Shown in pieces: positions 1 through 9,180 of a stretch of 64,000 nucleotides of DNA. Both the position numbers and the translations under genes were made by a program. Location: NCBI RefSeq assembly GCF_014837035.1, contig NZ_JACSPS010000002.1:124001-188000 (forward strand). Direction: 5' to 3'. This stretch comes from Kaistella pullorum (GTDB lineage Bacteria; Bacteroidota; Bacteroidia; Flavobacteriales; Weeksellaceae). Under the pieces are notes generated by a model. The model made no database searches, was not told where the DNA came from, and was given only the letters and a program-made list of their open reading frames with translations. Position 1 is the stretch's first letter. The number at the start of each line of letters is the position of its first letter.

Positions 1-1
1 G

Positions 2-1084
2 GCTTCACTGAATTCACATATCAAAAATTCTTATCACTTTGATATTTTCAGCCGTGGTTTTGTGGATATTCTGGCTGCCGAACAGAATGTTGAAAGCGAT
101 AAATGGTACCAAGGGACCGCTGATGCGGTGCGCCAGTCTATGAAGCATCTGACCAAATATGAATATGATTATATTCTGATTTTATCCGGTGACCAGCTTT
201 ACCAAATGGATTTTCGCGAAATGATCGAATTTCACTGCCAGAACGAAAGCGATATTACGATCGCCACCATTCCGGTAAATGCTCATGATGCAACCGGCTT
301 CGGAATTTTAAAATCTGATGAGCAGGGAAATATTACCTCATTTATTGAAAAGCCTTCCGCAGATCTGCTTCAGGACTGGAAATCGGAGGTTTCGGATAAA
401 AGTAAACGTGAGGGTAAGGAATATTTAGCGTCAATGGGGATTTATGTTTTCAGCCGGAATATGCTTAAAAAAATGTTTGATGAAGATCCAGGTGATGATT
501 TCGGTGGTGAACTGATTCCAAATGCCATCGGCTCGTACAAGATGATGAGTTTTCAGTACGATGGTTACTGGACGGATATCGGAACGATCCAGTCTTTTTT
601 TGATGCAAACCTCGAACTGACTCAGGATTTGCCTAAGTTCAACCTCTTCAGCCGCTCACCGATCTACACCCGCGCGCGTATGCTTCCACCTTCCAAAATC
701 CTGGGATCATATGTGAGCAAAGCCATTTTTGGTGACGGATGTGTCGTGATGGCTGATAAGATCGAAAATTCCATCGTGGGCAACCGCAGCCGAATCGATA
801 AAGGGAGCACACTAATAAGCACGTATATGATGGGCGCAGATTATTACCAAAATACGGAAGAGCTTATGAACAATGAGTCTCAGGGCATCCCAAACCTTGG
901 TGTTGGTAAATATTGCTATATCGAGCGGGCGATTCTGGATAAAAACTGCAGCGTCGGCGATAACGTTCGGATTTTGGGTGGGCAACATCTTCCGGACGGT
1001 GATTTCGAAAAATATTCCATAAAAGATGGGATTGTAGTCGTAAAGAAAAACGCCGTAATCACCTCGGGAACTACAATTCCTTAA
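2..1084 (+). CDS. glgC: Glucose-1-phosphate adenylyltransferase, 5'-truncated by window edge
   Basis: ADP-glucose pyrophosphorylase makes ADP-glucose from glucose-1-phosphate and ATP, the committed step of bacterial glycogen synthesis in the cytoplasm. The reading frame is open from base 2, so the gene begins left of the window; the GTG at 62 is internal (it encodes the Val of a RGFVDIL stretch). About 360 of the usual ~420 residues are present. The N-terminal nucleotide-binding glycine-rich loop lies outside. Visible are a GDQLYQMD segment (sugar-nucleotide site), IEKPSADLL, and the YWTDIGT motif of the family, followed by a C-terminal left-handed beta-helix region. The next gene begins 70 bp downstream on the same strand. 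No other glycogen gene is visible, so operon context is unknown. Confidence 0.9.
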   Translation, partial: ASLNSHIKNSYHFDIFSRGFVDILAAEQNVESDKWYQGTADAVRQSMKHLTKYEYDYILILSGDQLYQMDFREMIEFHCQNESDITIATIPVNAHDATGFGILKSDEQGNITSFIEKPSADLLQDWKSEVSDKSKREGKEYLASMGIYVFSRNMLKKMFDEDPGDDFGGELIPNAIGSYKMMSFQYDGYWTDIGTIQSFFDANLELTQDLPKFNLFSRSPIYTRARMLPPSKILGSYVSKAIFGDGCVVMADKIENSIVGNRSRIDKGSTLISTYMMGADYYQNTEELMNNESQGIPNLGVGKYCYIERAILDKNCSVGDNVRILGGQHLPDGDFEKYSIKDGIVVVKKNAVITSGTTIP

Positions 1085-1153
1085 AATCCAGGGTGAATTT
1101 ACTGACCTTCATTCCCGGTTGGGCATCAGCTACTTTTTTGTATTTTTGCGGCT

Positions 1154-2188
1154 ATGCGTTGGATTAAGATAATAATGGTCGCCGTAGTGATGGGACTTAT
1201 TTTTTATGTGATTTCGAAGAATCTTAAGTCCGAAGGTGAAACCTTTTCCGTACGCACCAATGTGAACCAACCACTTGACCGCGTTTACAGCCAGTTTAGT
1301 AATCTGCAGAACTTTGCCGAGTGGAATACCTTTTTTACGCAAAATCCTGATTTCCAGTTTCGTTTTTTCAGTCCTTATGAAGGACAGGGCAGTGCCATGA
1401 CCTACAAAAATTTAGCTGATGACGATGAATTCGGGGAAGTTTTCATCCGTTTTGCGATGCCGAAAAAAGCAGTTAGATATCATATTTACAGTGCTGATAG
1501 TGAGAAACCCGTAGTGCTGGATGTGAAATTTACACCTCAAATGAACACTACTGATATCTTGTGGAGTATAAATATTCCGGGAAAAGGATGGTGGGAAAGG
1601 TCCGGTAATCTTACGGCTGAAAATATGCGCTTTAATATTGATTCAAGTACAAAAAACCTTGCCTCAACGCTTGGAAATAAAGTGCAGAAAGAGCAGGAGC
1701 GGGAAAATATAAAATTCGATTCGCTGATCATTGAACAAAGCCCCGGAAGATTGCTTTTAGGCGTGAATGTCAGCACCCGCAATACAAAAGATTTGCTCTT
1801 CAAAAATATCATACTGAATCATAACAAAACGCTTAACTACATTACCAGCGATTTGGCCAAGAAAAATGACGAATACGGTGAACCTGTGCTGATCACCGAT
1901 GCAGACAGCTATACGGACAAAGAAGTATCTTACTATTATGGCATTCCGCTTTCAAAACGTATCGGTATTTCTGATAATAATTTTACTTTCCGCACCCTGC
2001 ACGCATCCCGCAACTACGTGGTTTACTACCGTGGCGCATATTCGGGTCGGGTAAAAGCGATTCAGCAGATTCTCTCTCAGGCCAAACGGGACACATTGCG
2101 AACCGGTGAGTTGCAGCAAACCTTCATCGAAGAGCCTACTGCGGAAAGCAATGTCCTTTTGAAACTGGCTGTGCCTGTGTTCCGCTAA
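1154..2188 (+). CDS. Membrane-anchored SRPBCC (polyketide-cyclase-like) protein with GyrI-like C-terminal domain
   Basis: The 344-residue protein starts with one hydrophobic segment (about residues 4-22), then a START/SRPBCC-type ligand-binding region (about 32-165, with the typical VYSQFSNLQNFAEW start), and a C-terminal part (about 190-344) that resembles the GyrI/AraC-effector-binding fold ('NYVVYYRGAYSGRVKAIQQI'). Both folds bind small hydrophobic or drug-like ligands in known families; the ligand here is unknown. The N-terminal segment probably anchors it to the inner membrane. It follows glgC by 70 bp, without an obvious functional link. Domain assignment is by motif reading only. Confidence 0.7.
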   Translation: MRWIKIIMVAVVMGLIFYVISKNLKSEGETFSVRTNVNQPLDRVYSQFSNLQNFAEWNTFFTQNPDFQFRFFSPYEGQGSAMTYKNLADDDEFGEVFIRFAMPKKAVRYHIYSADSEKPVVLDVKFTPQMNTTDILWSINIPGKGWWERSGNLTAENMRFNIDSSTKNLASTLGNKVQKEQERENIKFDSLIIEQSPGRLLLGVNVSTRNTKDLLFKNIILNHNKTLNYITSDLAKKNDEYGEPVLITDADSYTDKEVSYYYGIPLSKRIGISDNNFTFRTLHASRNYVVYYRGAYSGRVKAIQQILSQAKRDTLRTGELQQTFIEEPTAESNVLLKLAVPVFR

Positions 2189-2246
2189 ATTAAATTCACT
2201 CACTCATTTACTGTATTTTTCGGGCCTTTTCCTCATATATTTTTGT

Positions 2247-2254
2247 TAAATTTG
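2247..2254 (+). promoter_or_regulatory. -7 box of the sucAB promoter
   Basis: TAAATTTG matches the Bacteroidota sigma-A -7 consensus TAnnTTTG. It lies 37 bp before the sucA ATG, in a 102-bp gap with no gene. No clear -33 TTTG is visible. Confidence 0.5.
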
Positions 2255-2290
2255 TGTTTTAAATAAAAACAACAGTTTAACCTGTAAATA

Positions 2291-5089
2291 ATGGACAGAT
2301 TTTCATTTCTGAATGCCGCACATGCGCAGCTTATAGAAGACTTATACCAGCAATATTTAAAATATCCCGACTCACTAGAACCTTCCTGGAAAGCATTTTT
2401 CCAGGGATTTGATTTTGCGCTTGAAAATTACGGCGATGATCAAAATGAGGCGCCTGCACAGAAAAATATCGTGCACGCTGCCAATGATGCTGCATCTCAA
2501 GGACTCATCCCTGATGACATAAAGAGAGAATTTAAAGTTCTCAACCTCATTGAAGCTTACCGCCAGCGCGGACACCTTTTTACCAATACCAATCCGGTGC
2601 GCGCGCGCAGAAAGTATGAGCCAACACTCGCAATAGAGAATTTTGGACTTACTGCAGCGGACCTTTCGGTGAAATTTAATTCAGCGACAGAAACCGGATT
2701 GAGTTCTGCCGCGACTCTGCAGGAAATCATCCGTCATCTAGAAAATATCTACTGCGAATCTGTGGGTGTAGAATATATGCACATCACTAATGTAGAGGAA
2801 AATGCTTTCATCAGAAAGTGGCTTCAGGTAAATGAAAACCAGCCGCAGCTCAGCGCTGCCGAAAAAACTGAAATTCTGCAGAAACTGAACCAGGCTGTTG
2901 CGTTCGAAAATTACCTTCATACCAAATTCGTGGGTCAGAAAAGATTTTCACTCGAAGGCGGCGAATCGCTTATTCCGGCGCTGGATCAACTTATCTCACG
3001 CGCTTCACAGCTTGGTGTTGACGAGGTAGTATTGGGAATGGCACACCGCGGCCGTCTTAATGTCCTTACGAATATTTTTGGAAAGTCTTACAAGCAGATT
3101 TTCTCTGAATTTGAAGGTAAAGAGTTTGAGGAAGACGTATTCTCAGGTGATGTGAAATATCACCTTGGCTCATCAAAAATAATCACGACGGCCTCTGGTG
3201 AACAGGTTGCCATAAATCTAACTCCAAACCCGTCGCATCTTGAAACGGTAGGAGCATTGGTAGAAGGAATTTGCCGCGCGAAAGTAGATGACAAGTACAA
3301 AGATTACAAAAAAGTATTGCCGATCGTGATCCATGGTGATGGCGCTATCGCCGGTCAGGGCATCGTGTACGAAATCGCACAGATGATGACGCTTGACGGT
3401 TACAAAACCGGTGGTACCGTTCATATTGTCGTAAATAATCAGGTTTCATTTACCACGAATTATCTCGATGCAAGATCCTCAACTTACTGTACAGATATCG
3501 CTAAAGTGACTGAGTCGCCGGTGATGCATGTGAATGCTGATGATGTGGAAGCGGTGGTGTACGCAATGAAGTTTGCGGCAGATTTCCGTTCTCAGTTTGG
3601 CAAAGACGTGTACATCGATTTGCTTGGTTATAGAAAGTACGGCCATAACGAAGGCGATGAGCCGCGTTTTACTCAGCCAAACCTTTATAAGCTGATTTCA
3701 AAACACCCGAATCCACGTGAGATCTATAAAGAAAAACTGATCAAGGAAGGAATTGTATCTGAGGAAATCCTGAAAAAGATGGAAACCGAGTTCAAAACAC
3801 TTCTGGATGCTGATTTTGACGCATCTAAAGAGATCGAAAGAAACACGATGGATATCTTCATGGCGGATGACTGGAAAGATTTTGCTATTTCTCCGCGCGG
3901 CGAAATGCTGAAGCCGGTAAATACGGGTTTTGATCTTAATGCATTAAAAGAGTTGGCTAAAAAGATGTCAACCTTGCCTGGCGATAAAAAATTCTTAAAT
4001 AAAATTACGCGACTGTTCGAAAACCGTCTTAAGATGATCGAAGCCAACTCCCTTGATTGGGCGTTGGGTGAGTGGTTAGCGTATGCAACTCTTCTAACTG
4101 AAGGCAATAATATCCGTATTTCCGGGGAAGACGTGGAACGCGGAACATTTTCACATCGCCACGCGGTCTTGAAAACTGAAGATACGGAGGAAGAATTCGT
4201 ACCGCTGAAACATATTTCGGAAAGCAGATTTGATATTTTCAACTCACACCTCTCAGAATACGGTGTTCTTGGGTTTGATTATGGCTATGCAATGGCTTCA
4301 CCGCAAACGCTGACGATCTGGGAAGCACAGTTTGGAGATTTCGTGAACGGTGCACAGATTATCGTTGACCAATACCTGTCTGCTGCTGAAGAGAAGTGGA
4401 AGATTCAGAACGGTCTCGTGATGCTTTTACCACACGGCTTCGAAGGTCAGGGCGCGGAACATTCTTCTGCGCGACTTGAACGGTTTTTAGGACTTTGTGC
4501 CAATGAAAATATGGCGGTTGCCAATGTTACCACGCCGGCAAACTATTTCCACCTGTTGAGAAGGCAGCAAAAATGGAAATTCAGAAAACCATTGATCGTC
4601 ATGACGCCAAAATCTCTTCTTCGTCATCCAAAGGTGGTTTCACCGCTTGAAGATTTTGCGAACGGACGTTTCGAGCCAATCATTGATGATGCTACGGCAG
4701 ATGCTACCAAAATTGAAAAACTCGTGTTGTGCTCAGGTAAAATTTACTATGAACTTTTAGCTAAAAAAGAAGAACGCAACTGTGATAATATCGCGCTGGT
4801 GCGCTTGGAGCAACTGTATCCACTGGATCAGGAAAAAATTGCGGAAATCTTGTCTAAATACAGCGCCAGAACACAGATTATCTGGGCACAGGAAGAGCCT
4901 GAAAATATGGGAGCGTGGGCCTATATACTTCGCAACCTTCGCGATACCGGTATAAACGTTATCGCACCCGTAGCCAGTGGTTCACCGGCGCCGGGAAGCC
5001 ACAAAATGTTTGAACGCAACCAGAACAGCGTGCTGAACCAGGTTTTCGACTGTGACGATGCACCTGCACCAAGACCTGTAACAGCTTAA
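2291..5089 (+). CDS. sucA: 2-oxoglutarate dehydrogenase E1 component
   Basis: Thiamine-diphosphate-dependent E1 subunit that decarboxylates 2-oxoglutarate and succinylates the lipoyl group of E2 in the TCA cycle. At 932 residues it has the usual length. The N-terminus (FLNAAHAQLIEDLYQQYLKYP) is the short E2-docking helix typical of OdhA. The GMAHRGRLNVLTN motif, the HGDGAIAGQGIVYE and NNQVSFTT thiamine-binding segments, and the C-terminal transketolase-like half with VMLLPHGFEGQGAEHSS are all present. The E2 gene sucB follows 40 bp downstream. E3 (lipoamide dehydrogenase) is not in the window. Confidence 0.97.
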   Translation: MDRFSFLNAAHAQLIEDLYQQYLKYPDSLEPSWKAFFQGFDFALENYGDDQNEAPAQKNIVHAANDAASQGLIPDDIKREFKVLNLIEAYRQRGHLFTNTNPVRARRKYEPTLAIENFGLTAADLSVKFNSATETGLSSAATLQEIIRHLENIYCESVGVEYMHITNVEENAFIRKWLQVNENQPQLSAAEKTEILQKLNQAVAFENYLHTKFVGQKRFSLEGGESLIPALDQLISRASQLGVDEVVLGMAHRGRLNVLTNIFGKSYKQIFSEFEGKEFEEDVFSGDVKYHLGSSKIITTASGEQVAINLTPNPSHLETVGALVEGICRAKVDDKYKDYKKVLPIVIHGDGAIAGQGIVYEIAQMMTLDGYKTGGTVHIVVNNQVSFTTNYLDARSSTYCTDIAKVTESPVMHVNADDVEAVVYAMKFAADFRSQFGKDVYIDLLGYRKYGHNEGDEPRFTQPNLYKLISKHPNPREIYKEKLIKEGIVSEEILKKMETEFKTLLDADFDASKEIERNTMDIFMADDWKDFAISPRGEMLKPVNTGFDLNALKELAKKMSTLPGDKKFLNKITRLFENRLKMIEANSLDWALGEWLAYATLLTEGNNIRISGEDVERGTFSHRHAVLKTEDTEEEFVPLKHISESRFDIFNSHLSEYGVLGFDYGYAMASPQTLTIWEAQFGDFVNGAQIIVDQYLSAAEEKWKIQNGLVMLLPHGFEGQGAEHSSARLERFLGLCANENMAVANVTTPANYFHLLRRQQKWKFRKPLIVMTPKSLLRHPKVVSPLEDFANGRFEPIIDDATADATKIEKLVLCSGKIYYELLAKKEERNCDNIALVRLEQLYPLDQEKIAEILSKYSARTQIIWAQEEPENMGAWAYILRNLRDTGINVIAPVASGSPAPGSHKMFERNQNSVLNQVFDCDDAPAPRPVTA

Positions 5090-5128
5090 TTCATATTTAA
5101 AAATTAATTTTAAAATAAATTATACCCG

Positions 5129-6376
5129 ATGTCAATATTAGAAATGAAAGTGCCGTCTCCCGGCGAGTCAATCACAGAAGTTGAAATTGCCGCTTGGCTC
5201 GTGAAGGATGGCGATTTTGTGGAGAAAGATCAGCCAATTGCTGAAGTAGATTCAGACAAGGCAACATTAGAATTGCCGGCTGAGCAAAGTGGTATCATTA
5301 CACTAAAAGCGGAGGAAGGCGATGTAGTGCAGGTGGGTCAGGTAGTTTGCCTGATTGATATGAGCGCTGCAAAGCCCGAAAGTACCGCGGAAGCTCCAAA
5401 AGCCGAAAACGCTGAGGCGCCGAAAGCTGAAGAGAAAGTGGTAGAGAAGCCTGCGATAGTAGAGGCTTCAAAAGAAGAAAAACCAGCGAGCTACGCTTCC
5501 GGTACACCTTCTCCTGCAGCAAAGAAAATCCTTGATGAAAAAGGAGTTCAGGCATCAGACGTTACCGGCTCGGGCAAAGACGGCCGCATCACCAAGCAGG
5601 ATGCACAAACTGCATCAGTTGCTGCGATGGGTTCCAGCACATCGGGTGGTTCACGCGCTGTTACTTCCACTAAACTTTCAATGCTTCGCCGTAAAGTTGC
5701 TACCAGACTGGTTTCTGTGAAAAACGAAACGGCGATGCTTACTACTTTCAATGAAGTGGATATGTCTGAAATCTTCAGAATCAGAAAGCAGTACAAAGAC
5801 GAATTTGCGCAAAAACATGGCATCGGACTGGGTTTTATGTCATTTTTTACAAAAGCAGTTACACGCGCATTGCAAATGTACCCTGATGTGAATGCTTCTA
5901 TTGACGGCGATTATAAAATTAATTATGACTTCTGCGATATTTCCGTGGCAGTTTCCGGGCCAAAGGGTCTTATGGTACCTGTGGTGAGAAATGCCGAGAA
6001 CATGAGCTTCCGGGGCATAGAGGCGAGCATCAAGAATTTAGCGGATAAAGTACGTGAAGGTAACATCAGCGTAGATGAAATGACCGGCGGAACATTCACC
6101 ATCACCAATGGTGGGGTTTTCGGCTCAATGCTTTCTACGCCAATCATCAACCCGCCCCAATCTGCGATTTTGGGTATGCACAATATCATCCAGCGTCCTG
6201 TAGCAGTAGATGGGCAGGTAGTTATTCGTCCGATGATGTATGTTGCAATGTCTTACGATCACAGAATCATCGATGGTCGGGAATCTGTAGGATTTTTGGT
6301 AGCCGTGAAAGAAGCTATTGACAATCCTGTGGAGCATTTATTTAATGGAGACGAGCGCAAAGCCCTTGAACTTTAG
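5129..6376 (+). CDS. sucB: 2-oxoglutarate dehydrogenase E2 (dihydrolipoamide succinyltransferase)
   Basis: E2 core of the 2-oxoglutarate dehydrogenase complex; transfers succinyl from lipoamide to CoA. Residues 1-77 form one lipoyl domain with the lipoylated lysine K44 in the DSDKA motif. An Ala/Glu/Lys-rich linker follows (about 80-120), then the E3/E1-binding peripheral domain (about 122-160, [13 protein letters not shown]), another linker, and the acyltransferase core ending with the catalytic [12 protein letters not shown] motif. The length of 415 aa is normal. It is co-transcribed with sucA (40-bp gap) and followed by a clear terminator. Confidence 0.97.
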   Translation: MSILEMKVPSPGESITEVEIAAWLVKDGDFVEKDQPIAEVDSDKATLELPAEQSGIITLKAEEGDVVQVGQVVCLIDMSAAKPESTAEAPKAENAEAPKAEEKVVEKPAIVEASKEEKPASYASGTPSPAAKKILDEKGVQASDVTGSGKDGRITKQDAQTASVAAMGSSTSGGSRAVTSTKLSMLRRKVATRLVSVKNETAMLTTFNEVDMSEIFRIRKQYKDEFAQKHGIGLGFMSFFTKAVTRALQMYPDVNASIDGDYKINYDFCDISVAVSGPKGLMVPVVRNAENMSFRGIEASIKNLADKVREGNISVDEMTGGTFTITNGGVFGSMLSTPIINPPQSAILGMHNIIQRPVAVDGQVVIRPMMYVAMSYDHRIIDGRESVGFLVAVKEAIDNPVEHLFNGDERKALEL

Positions 6377-6409
6377 GTCTAAATCAAACGTTTTGAGTAA
6401 AATTATTAA

Positions 6410-6436
6410 ATCCCGCCCGAAAAAGGCGGGATTTTT
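6410..6436 (+). terminator. Rho-independent terminator after sucB
   Basis: Stem ATCCCGCC / GGCGGGAT with loop CGAAAAA followed by a T-run; lies 34 bp after the sucB stop. Confidence 0.85.
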
Positions 6437-6461
6437 GCAGATGCAAATTTAAAATGCGGTT

Positions 6462-6848
6462 ATGTTCTCATTAACTACTTTCGACATCAAAGTTACCGTT
6501 TATCCGGAGTACGACAGTAAGAACAGTTTTCCGTCGGAAAACCGTTTTGTTTTTCGTTATCATATAACCATTGAAAATCTCAGTGACCAACCTATTGTGC
6601 TGCTCCGTCGTGAGTGGCTGATCTATGATGTGGGTTTCGGCTATACCGAAGTGGAAGGTGAGGGCGTGATAGGTCTTACCCCTGAAATCGGCGCAGGAGA
6701 AACGTTTAAATATTTCTCAAATGTGGTACTTCGTTCGGGCGTGGGAAGCATGAGCGGAACCTATTTTTGCACACATCTTTCAAGCCGCGAAAACCTGAAG
6801 ATCGAAATCCCGAAATTCAATCTGCTTGCGGAAGTTTTACACAATTGA
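6462..6848 (+). CDS. apaG: ApaG family protein (Co2+/Mg2+ efflux-associated)
   Basis: Single-domain fibronectin-III-like protein of 128 residues. The ApaG signature is clear: YHITIENLSDQPIVLLRREWLIYD in the first half and the glycine-rich VEGEGVIGLTPEIGAGETFKYFS and SGVGSMSGTY in the second. The family is linked genetically to Co2+ resistance and Mg2+ efflux in Salmonella (CorD), but its biochemistry is not settled. It stands alone between the sucB terminator and a convergent exonuclease gene whose stop lies only 3 bp away. Confidence 0.9.
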   Translation: MFSLTTFDIKVTVYPEYDSKNSFPSENRFVFRYHITIENLSDQPIVLLRREWLIYDVGFGYTEVEGEGVIGLTPEIGAGETFKYFSNVVLRSGVGSMSGTYFCTHLSSRENLKIEIPKFNLLAEVLHN

Positions 6849-6851
6849 TTT

Positions 6852-7409
6852 TTAAAGAACTTTTAAATTTTTTCGGAGTACATCATGCACTTCGTCGGTT
6901 CTGGTGACCATCATATTCTGGAAGGCCAGGAGCGAAATTTTGGCGCATACCTCGGCATCATCGCCGGCTCTGTGGTGATTGAAAGAGATTTGATGTTGTT
7001 CTGCGAGGTTTTTCAAACCGTATTTACCCAAATTTTTCCAGGATTTTTTTGCGATAGATATGCTGCAGAGATAGTTTAGTTTCGGCTTGTAAAAACCATA
7101 ATAATCCAGACAGCTCCGAAGTACGCCCGCATCAAAACCAGCATTGTGCGCAATCATCAGGTTGCCGTACATCATTTCCTCAGCTTCATGCCAAATCTCA
7201 TCAAAAGTAGGCGCATCACGCACGTCGTCAGGATAAATTCCGTGTACGGCGACATTTCGGGGGTTAAAATAGGGGAAACTTGGCGGTTTCAGCAGCCAGG
7301 TCTGGGTTTTCACGATTTCGCCATTTTCTACTACACAGATTCCCATTTCACAGGCGGAATTTCGCTCATGTGTGGCGGTTTCAAAATCTATGGCGCAAAA
7401 ATCAATCAT
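6852..7409 (-). CDS. DEDDh-family 3'-5' exonuclease (DnaQ-like)
   Basis: A 185-residue stand-alone exonuclease related to the DNA polymerase III epsilon proofreading domain. Motif Exo I is AIDFETA near residue 6; Exo II is in the LMIAHNAGFDAGVL stretch; Exo III is the HHRAGDDAEVCAKI segment near 144-157, giving the DEDDh residue set. The family removes nucleotides from 3' ends of DNA or RNA; the substrate cannot be deduced. It starts 22 bp after an alpha/beta hydrolase gene on the same strand and is probably co-transcribed with it. Confidence 0.88.
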   Translation of the reverse strand: MIDFCAIDFETATHERNSACEMGICVVENGEIVKTQTWLLKPPSFPYFNPRNVAVHGIYPDDVRDAPTFDEIWHEAEEMMYGNLMIAHNAGFDAGVLRSCLDYYGFYKPKLNYLCSISIAKKSWKNLGKYGLKNLAEQHQISFNHHRAGDDAEVCAKISLLAFQNMMVTRTDEVHDVLRKNLKVL

Positions 7410-7431
7410 TTTTTCAGTGGTAAATTTAAAC

Positions 7432-8196
7432 TTAAAACACGGTTTTCAATGTTTCCCGGTACAGCGGAAAATCGGCCAAGTCATCATGTCCGGCTTCTTT
7501 TATTTCAATAAATTGTTTTTCAACATCCGGCCGAAGTTCCGAATAATGTTCAAAAAGTTTACGTCCCGAACTTACCGGAACAATTTTGTCCAAAGAACCG
7601 TGAAACTGATACAATGGAACGTGCAAATGCTGAATATTTTGGTTTGAAAGAAAGTGATACCTCATTCTGGGTGCAACCCGGTCGGTAACTTGCACAGGAA
7701 GCCAGCGGTTCACTACATCCTGAAGATTGTAGAACGCCGCCTCCAAAATCACCATTTTAGGATGGTTCTGGGCGCCGGTTTTTACTGCGAAAGCGCCACC
7801 AAGGCTGCGGCCGTAGATGACCGTATTGTTTTCGCCGTAATTTTTACGGGCAAAATCGTAGGTCGCCTGTGCGTCTGAATAGAGGAATTCCTCATTTCGG
7901 GGTCCACTGCTTTTACCGTATCCGCGGTAATCCATCACCAGAACATCGTATGAATATTTGGTCAGTTGTTCCGCGATGCTGCCCCAACGTGCAAGATTAT
8001 CGGAATTGCCGTGGTAGTAAACGATTACACCCACAGGGTTCGTCGTCTTAAAATGGATGCAACTTATCTTTCCGCCAAATGGGGTTTCCCAAAAGTATTC
8101 TTCAAAAGGCGTCTCAAAATCGAAAGTATGCGAAGTGTCCAGCGCCGCGGGTAAGAAGACTACTTTTTCCTGTAAATATTTAAAAAAATCGGGCAT
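7432..8196 (-). CDS. Alpha/beta hydrolase (soluble paralogue)
   Basis: A 254-residue serine hydrolase of the BEM46/FrsA-like type. It shows the oxyanion segment VIVYYHGNSDN, a MDYRGYGKSSG turn, the nucleophile elbow YGRSLGGAFA (Ser in G-R-S-L-G), a later Asp in FHGSLDKIVP and the C-terminal catalytic His in EAGHDDL. Substrate unknown. No signal peptide or membrane helix. The gene upstream (8273-9130) encodes a paralogue with the same motif order, so the pair looks like a tandem duplication. It has its own -7 box. Confidence 0.85.
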   Translation of the reverse strand: MPDFFKYLQEKVVFLPAALDTSHTFDFETPFEEYFWETPFGGKISCIHFKTTNPVGVIVYYHGNSDNLARWGSIAEQLTKYSYDVLVMDYRGYGKSSGPRNEEFLYSDAQATYDFARKNYGENNTVIYGRSLGGAFAVKTGAQNHPKMVILEAAFYNLQDVVNRWLPVQVTDRVAPRMRYHFLSNQNIQHLHVPLYQFHGSLDKIVPVSSGRKLFEHYSELRPDVEKQFIEIKEAGHDDLADFPLYRETLKTVF

Positions 8197-8252
8197 TAAA
8201 AATAATTAAGAATGACAGCGGACAATAAAAGGATAAATGCTTTTTGAGTATG

Positions 8253-8260
8253 CAAAGATA
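8253..8260 (-). promoter_or_regulatory. -7 box for the 7.4-8.2 kb hydrolase
   Basis: On the minus strand this reads TATCTTTG, a match to TAnnTTTG, 56 bp before the hydrolase ATG in the gap between the two hydrolase genes. Confidence 0.5.
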
Positions 8261-8272
8261 AGTTTTAACGGA

Positions 8273-9130
8273 CTATTTGCGGTGTGAATACCCGAAACTG
8301 GTTTTTTCAACATCGATAAATATTTTCCGTTCGTCAAAAATTTCCTGCATTACGCGATGATATTCTTCAAACTGATGCACATTGATATGTCCGGCACCCA
8401 GAATGATATAGAGGCGTGTAAGTTTCGGGTTAACTTCCGACAGATCTATGGCCGTGTTTACAGGCACGAGACGGTCGTCACTGCCATGAATAATCTTGAT
8501 TGGGCAGCGGACATTCTTTAAATACTGGAAAGTCGGAAGATTGTACCGCAGGAACGGCCGTGCAGGCATAAATGGCAAATACCGCTGTACCGCTCGCGAA
8601 ATGGAGTAGAGCGGCGACGTGAGGATGAGTAGACGCGGATTGTTTTTTGAAGCAAGCCTGGCGGCAAATCCACTACCCAGTGAACGGCCGTAGACCACGA
8701 TTTTGTCTTCAGTAAATTCTTTTTTTGCAAGGTTATAAATAAACTGCGAATCGCGTTTCATGGCATCTGAAGTCCGTTTTCCGGTGCTTTTCCCGAAACC
8801 GCGATAATCCATCATGATGACTTCATAGCCGAGCCGCGTAAAGTCTATCGCAAATTTCCCCCAGCCTTTTATGCTTTTTGTATTTCCTTTTAAATATAAC
8901 ACTACACCTTTTGGGTCATCTACCTGAAAATGCAGGTAATTTATATTTGCACCGGGTTCAGGTTCCACGGTTTTCTCTACTGCACGTAGATTGTCATACG
9001 CAAAGCGGAAATCTGCCGGAAGTTTTTCCGGCTGGAAGAAAAATCGGTGCTGAAAAAAGTAGATTAATATGCCTGTAATGAGGATGACAGCACCGAAGAC
9101 TGCCAATATGGTATAAGCATTTTCATTCAT
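8273..9130 (-). CDS. Membrane-anchored alpha/beta hydrolase
   Basis: A 285-residue paralogue of the neighbouring hydrolase with an added N-terminal transmembrane helix (about residues 7-28, AVFGAVILITGILIYFF). The catalytic region carries VVLYLKGNTKS, MDYRGFGKSTG, the nucleophile elbow YGRSLGSGFA, an Asp in IIHGSDDRLVP and a His in LGAGHINVH. Probably anchored in the inner membrane; which side the catalytic domain faces is uncertain. The glycine-His oxyanion segment of the paralogue (YYHGN) is YLKGN here, so the two may differ in substrate. Function unknown. Confidence 0.82.
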   Translation of the reverse strand: MNENAYTILAVFGAVILITGILIYFFQHRFFFQPEKLPADFRFAYDNLRAVEKTVEPEPGANINYLHFQVDDPKGVVLYLKGNTKSIKGWGKFAIDFTRLGYEVIMMDYRGFGKSTGKRTSDAMKRDSQFIYNLAKKEFTEDKIVVYGRSLGSGFAARLASKNNPRLLILTSPLYSISRAVQRYLPFMPARPFLRYNLPTFQYLKNVRCPIKIIHGSDDRLVPVNTAIDLSEVNPKLTRLYIILGAGHINVHQFEEYHRVMQEIFDERKIFIDVEKTSFGYSHRK

Positions 9131-9168
9131 TGCAATGATAAATGTAGCTTATTTTTAGTTAAAGTTGT

Positions 9169-9176
9169 CAAATTTA
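9169..9176 (-). promoter_or_regulatory. -7 box for the membrane hydrolase gene
   Basis: Minus strand TAAATTTG (TAnnTTTG), 38 bp before the hydrolase ATG and just after the end of the upstream glycosyltransferase gene. Confidence 0.5.
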
Positions 9177-9180
9177 AATC

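Noticed and set aside
3724-4242. 172-codon open frame antisense to sucA
   Set aside because: Ser/Arg/Phe-rich shadow of a highly conserved gene.
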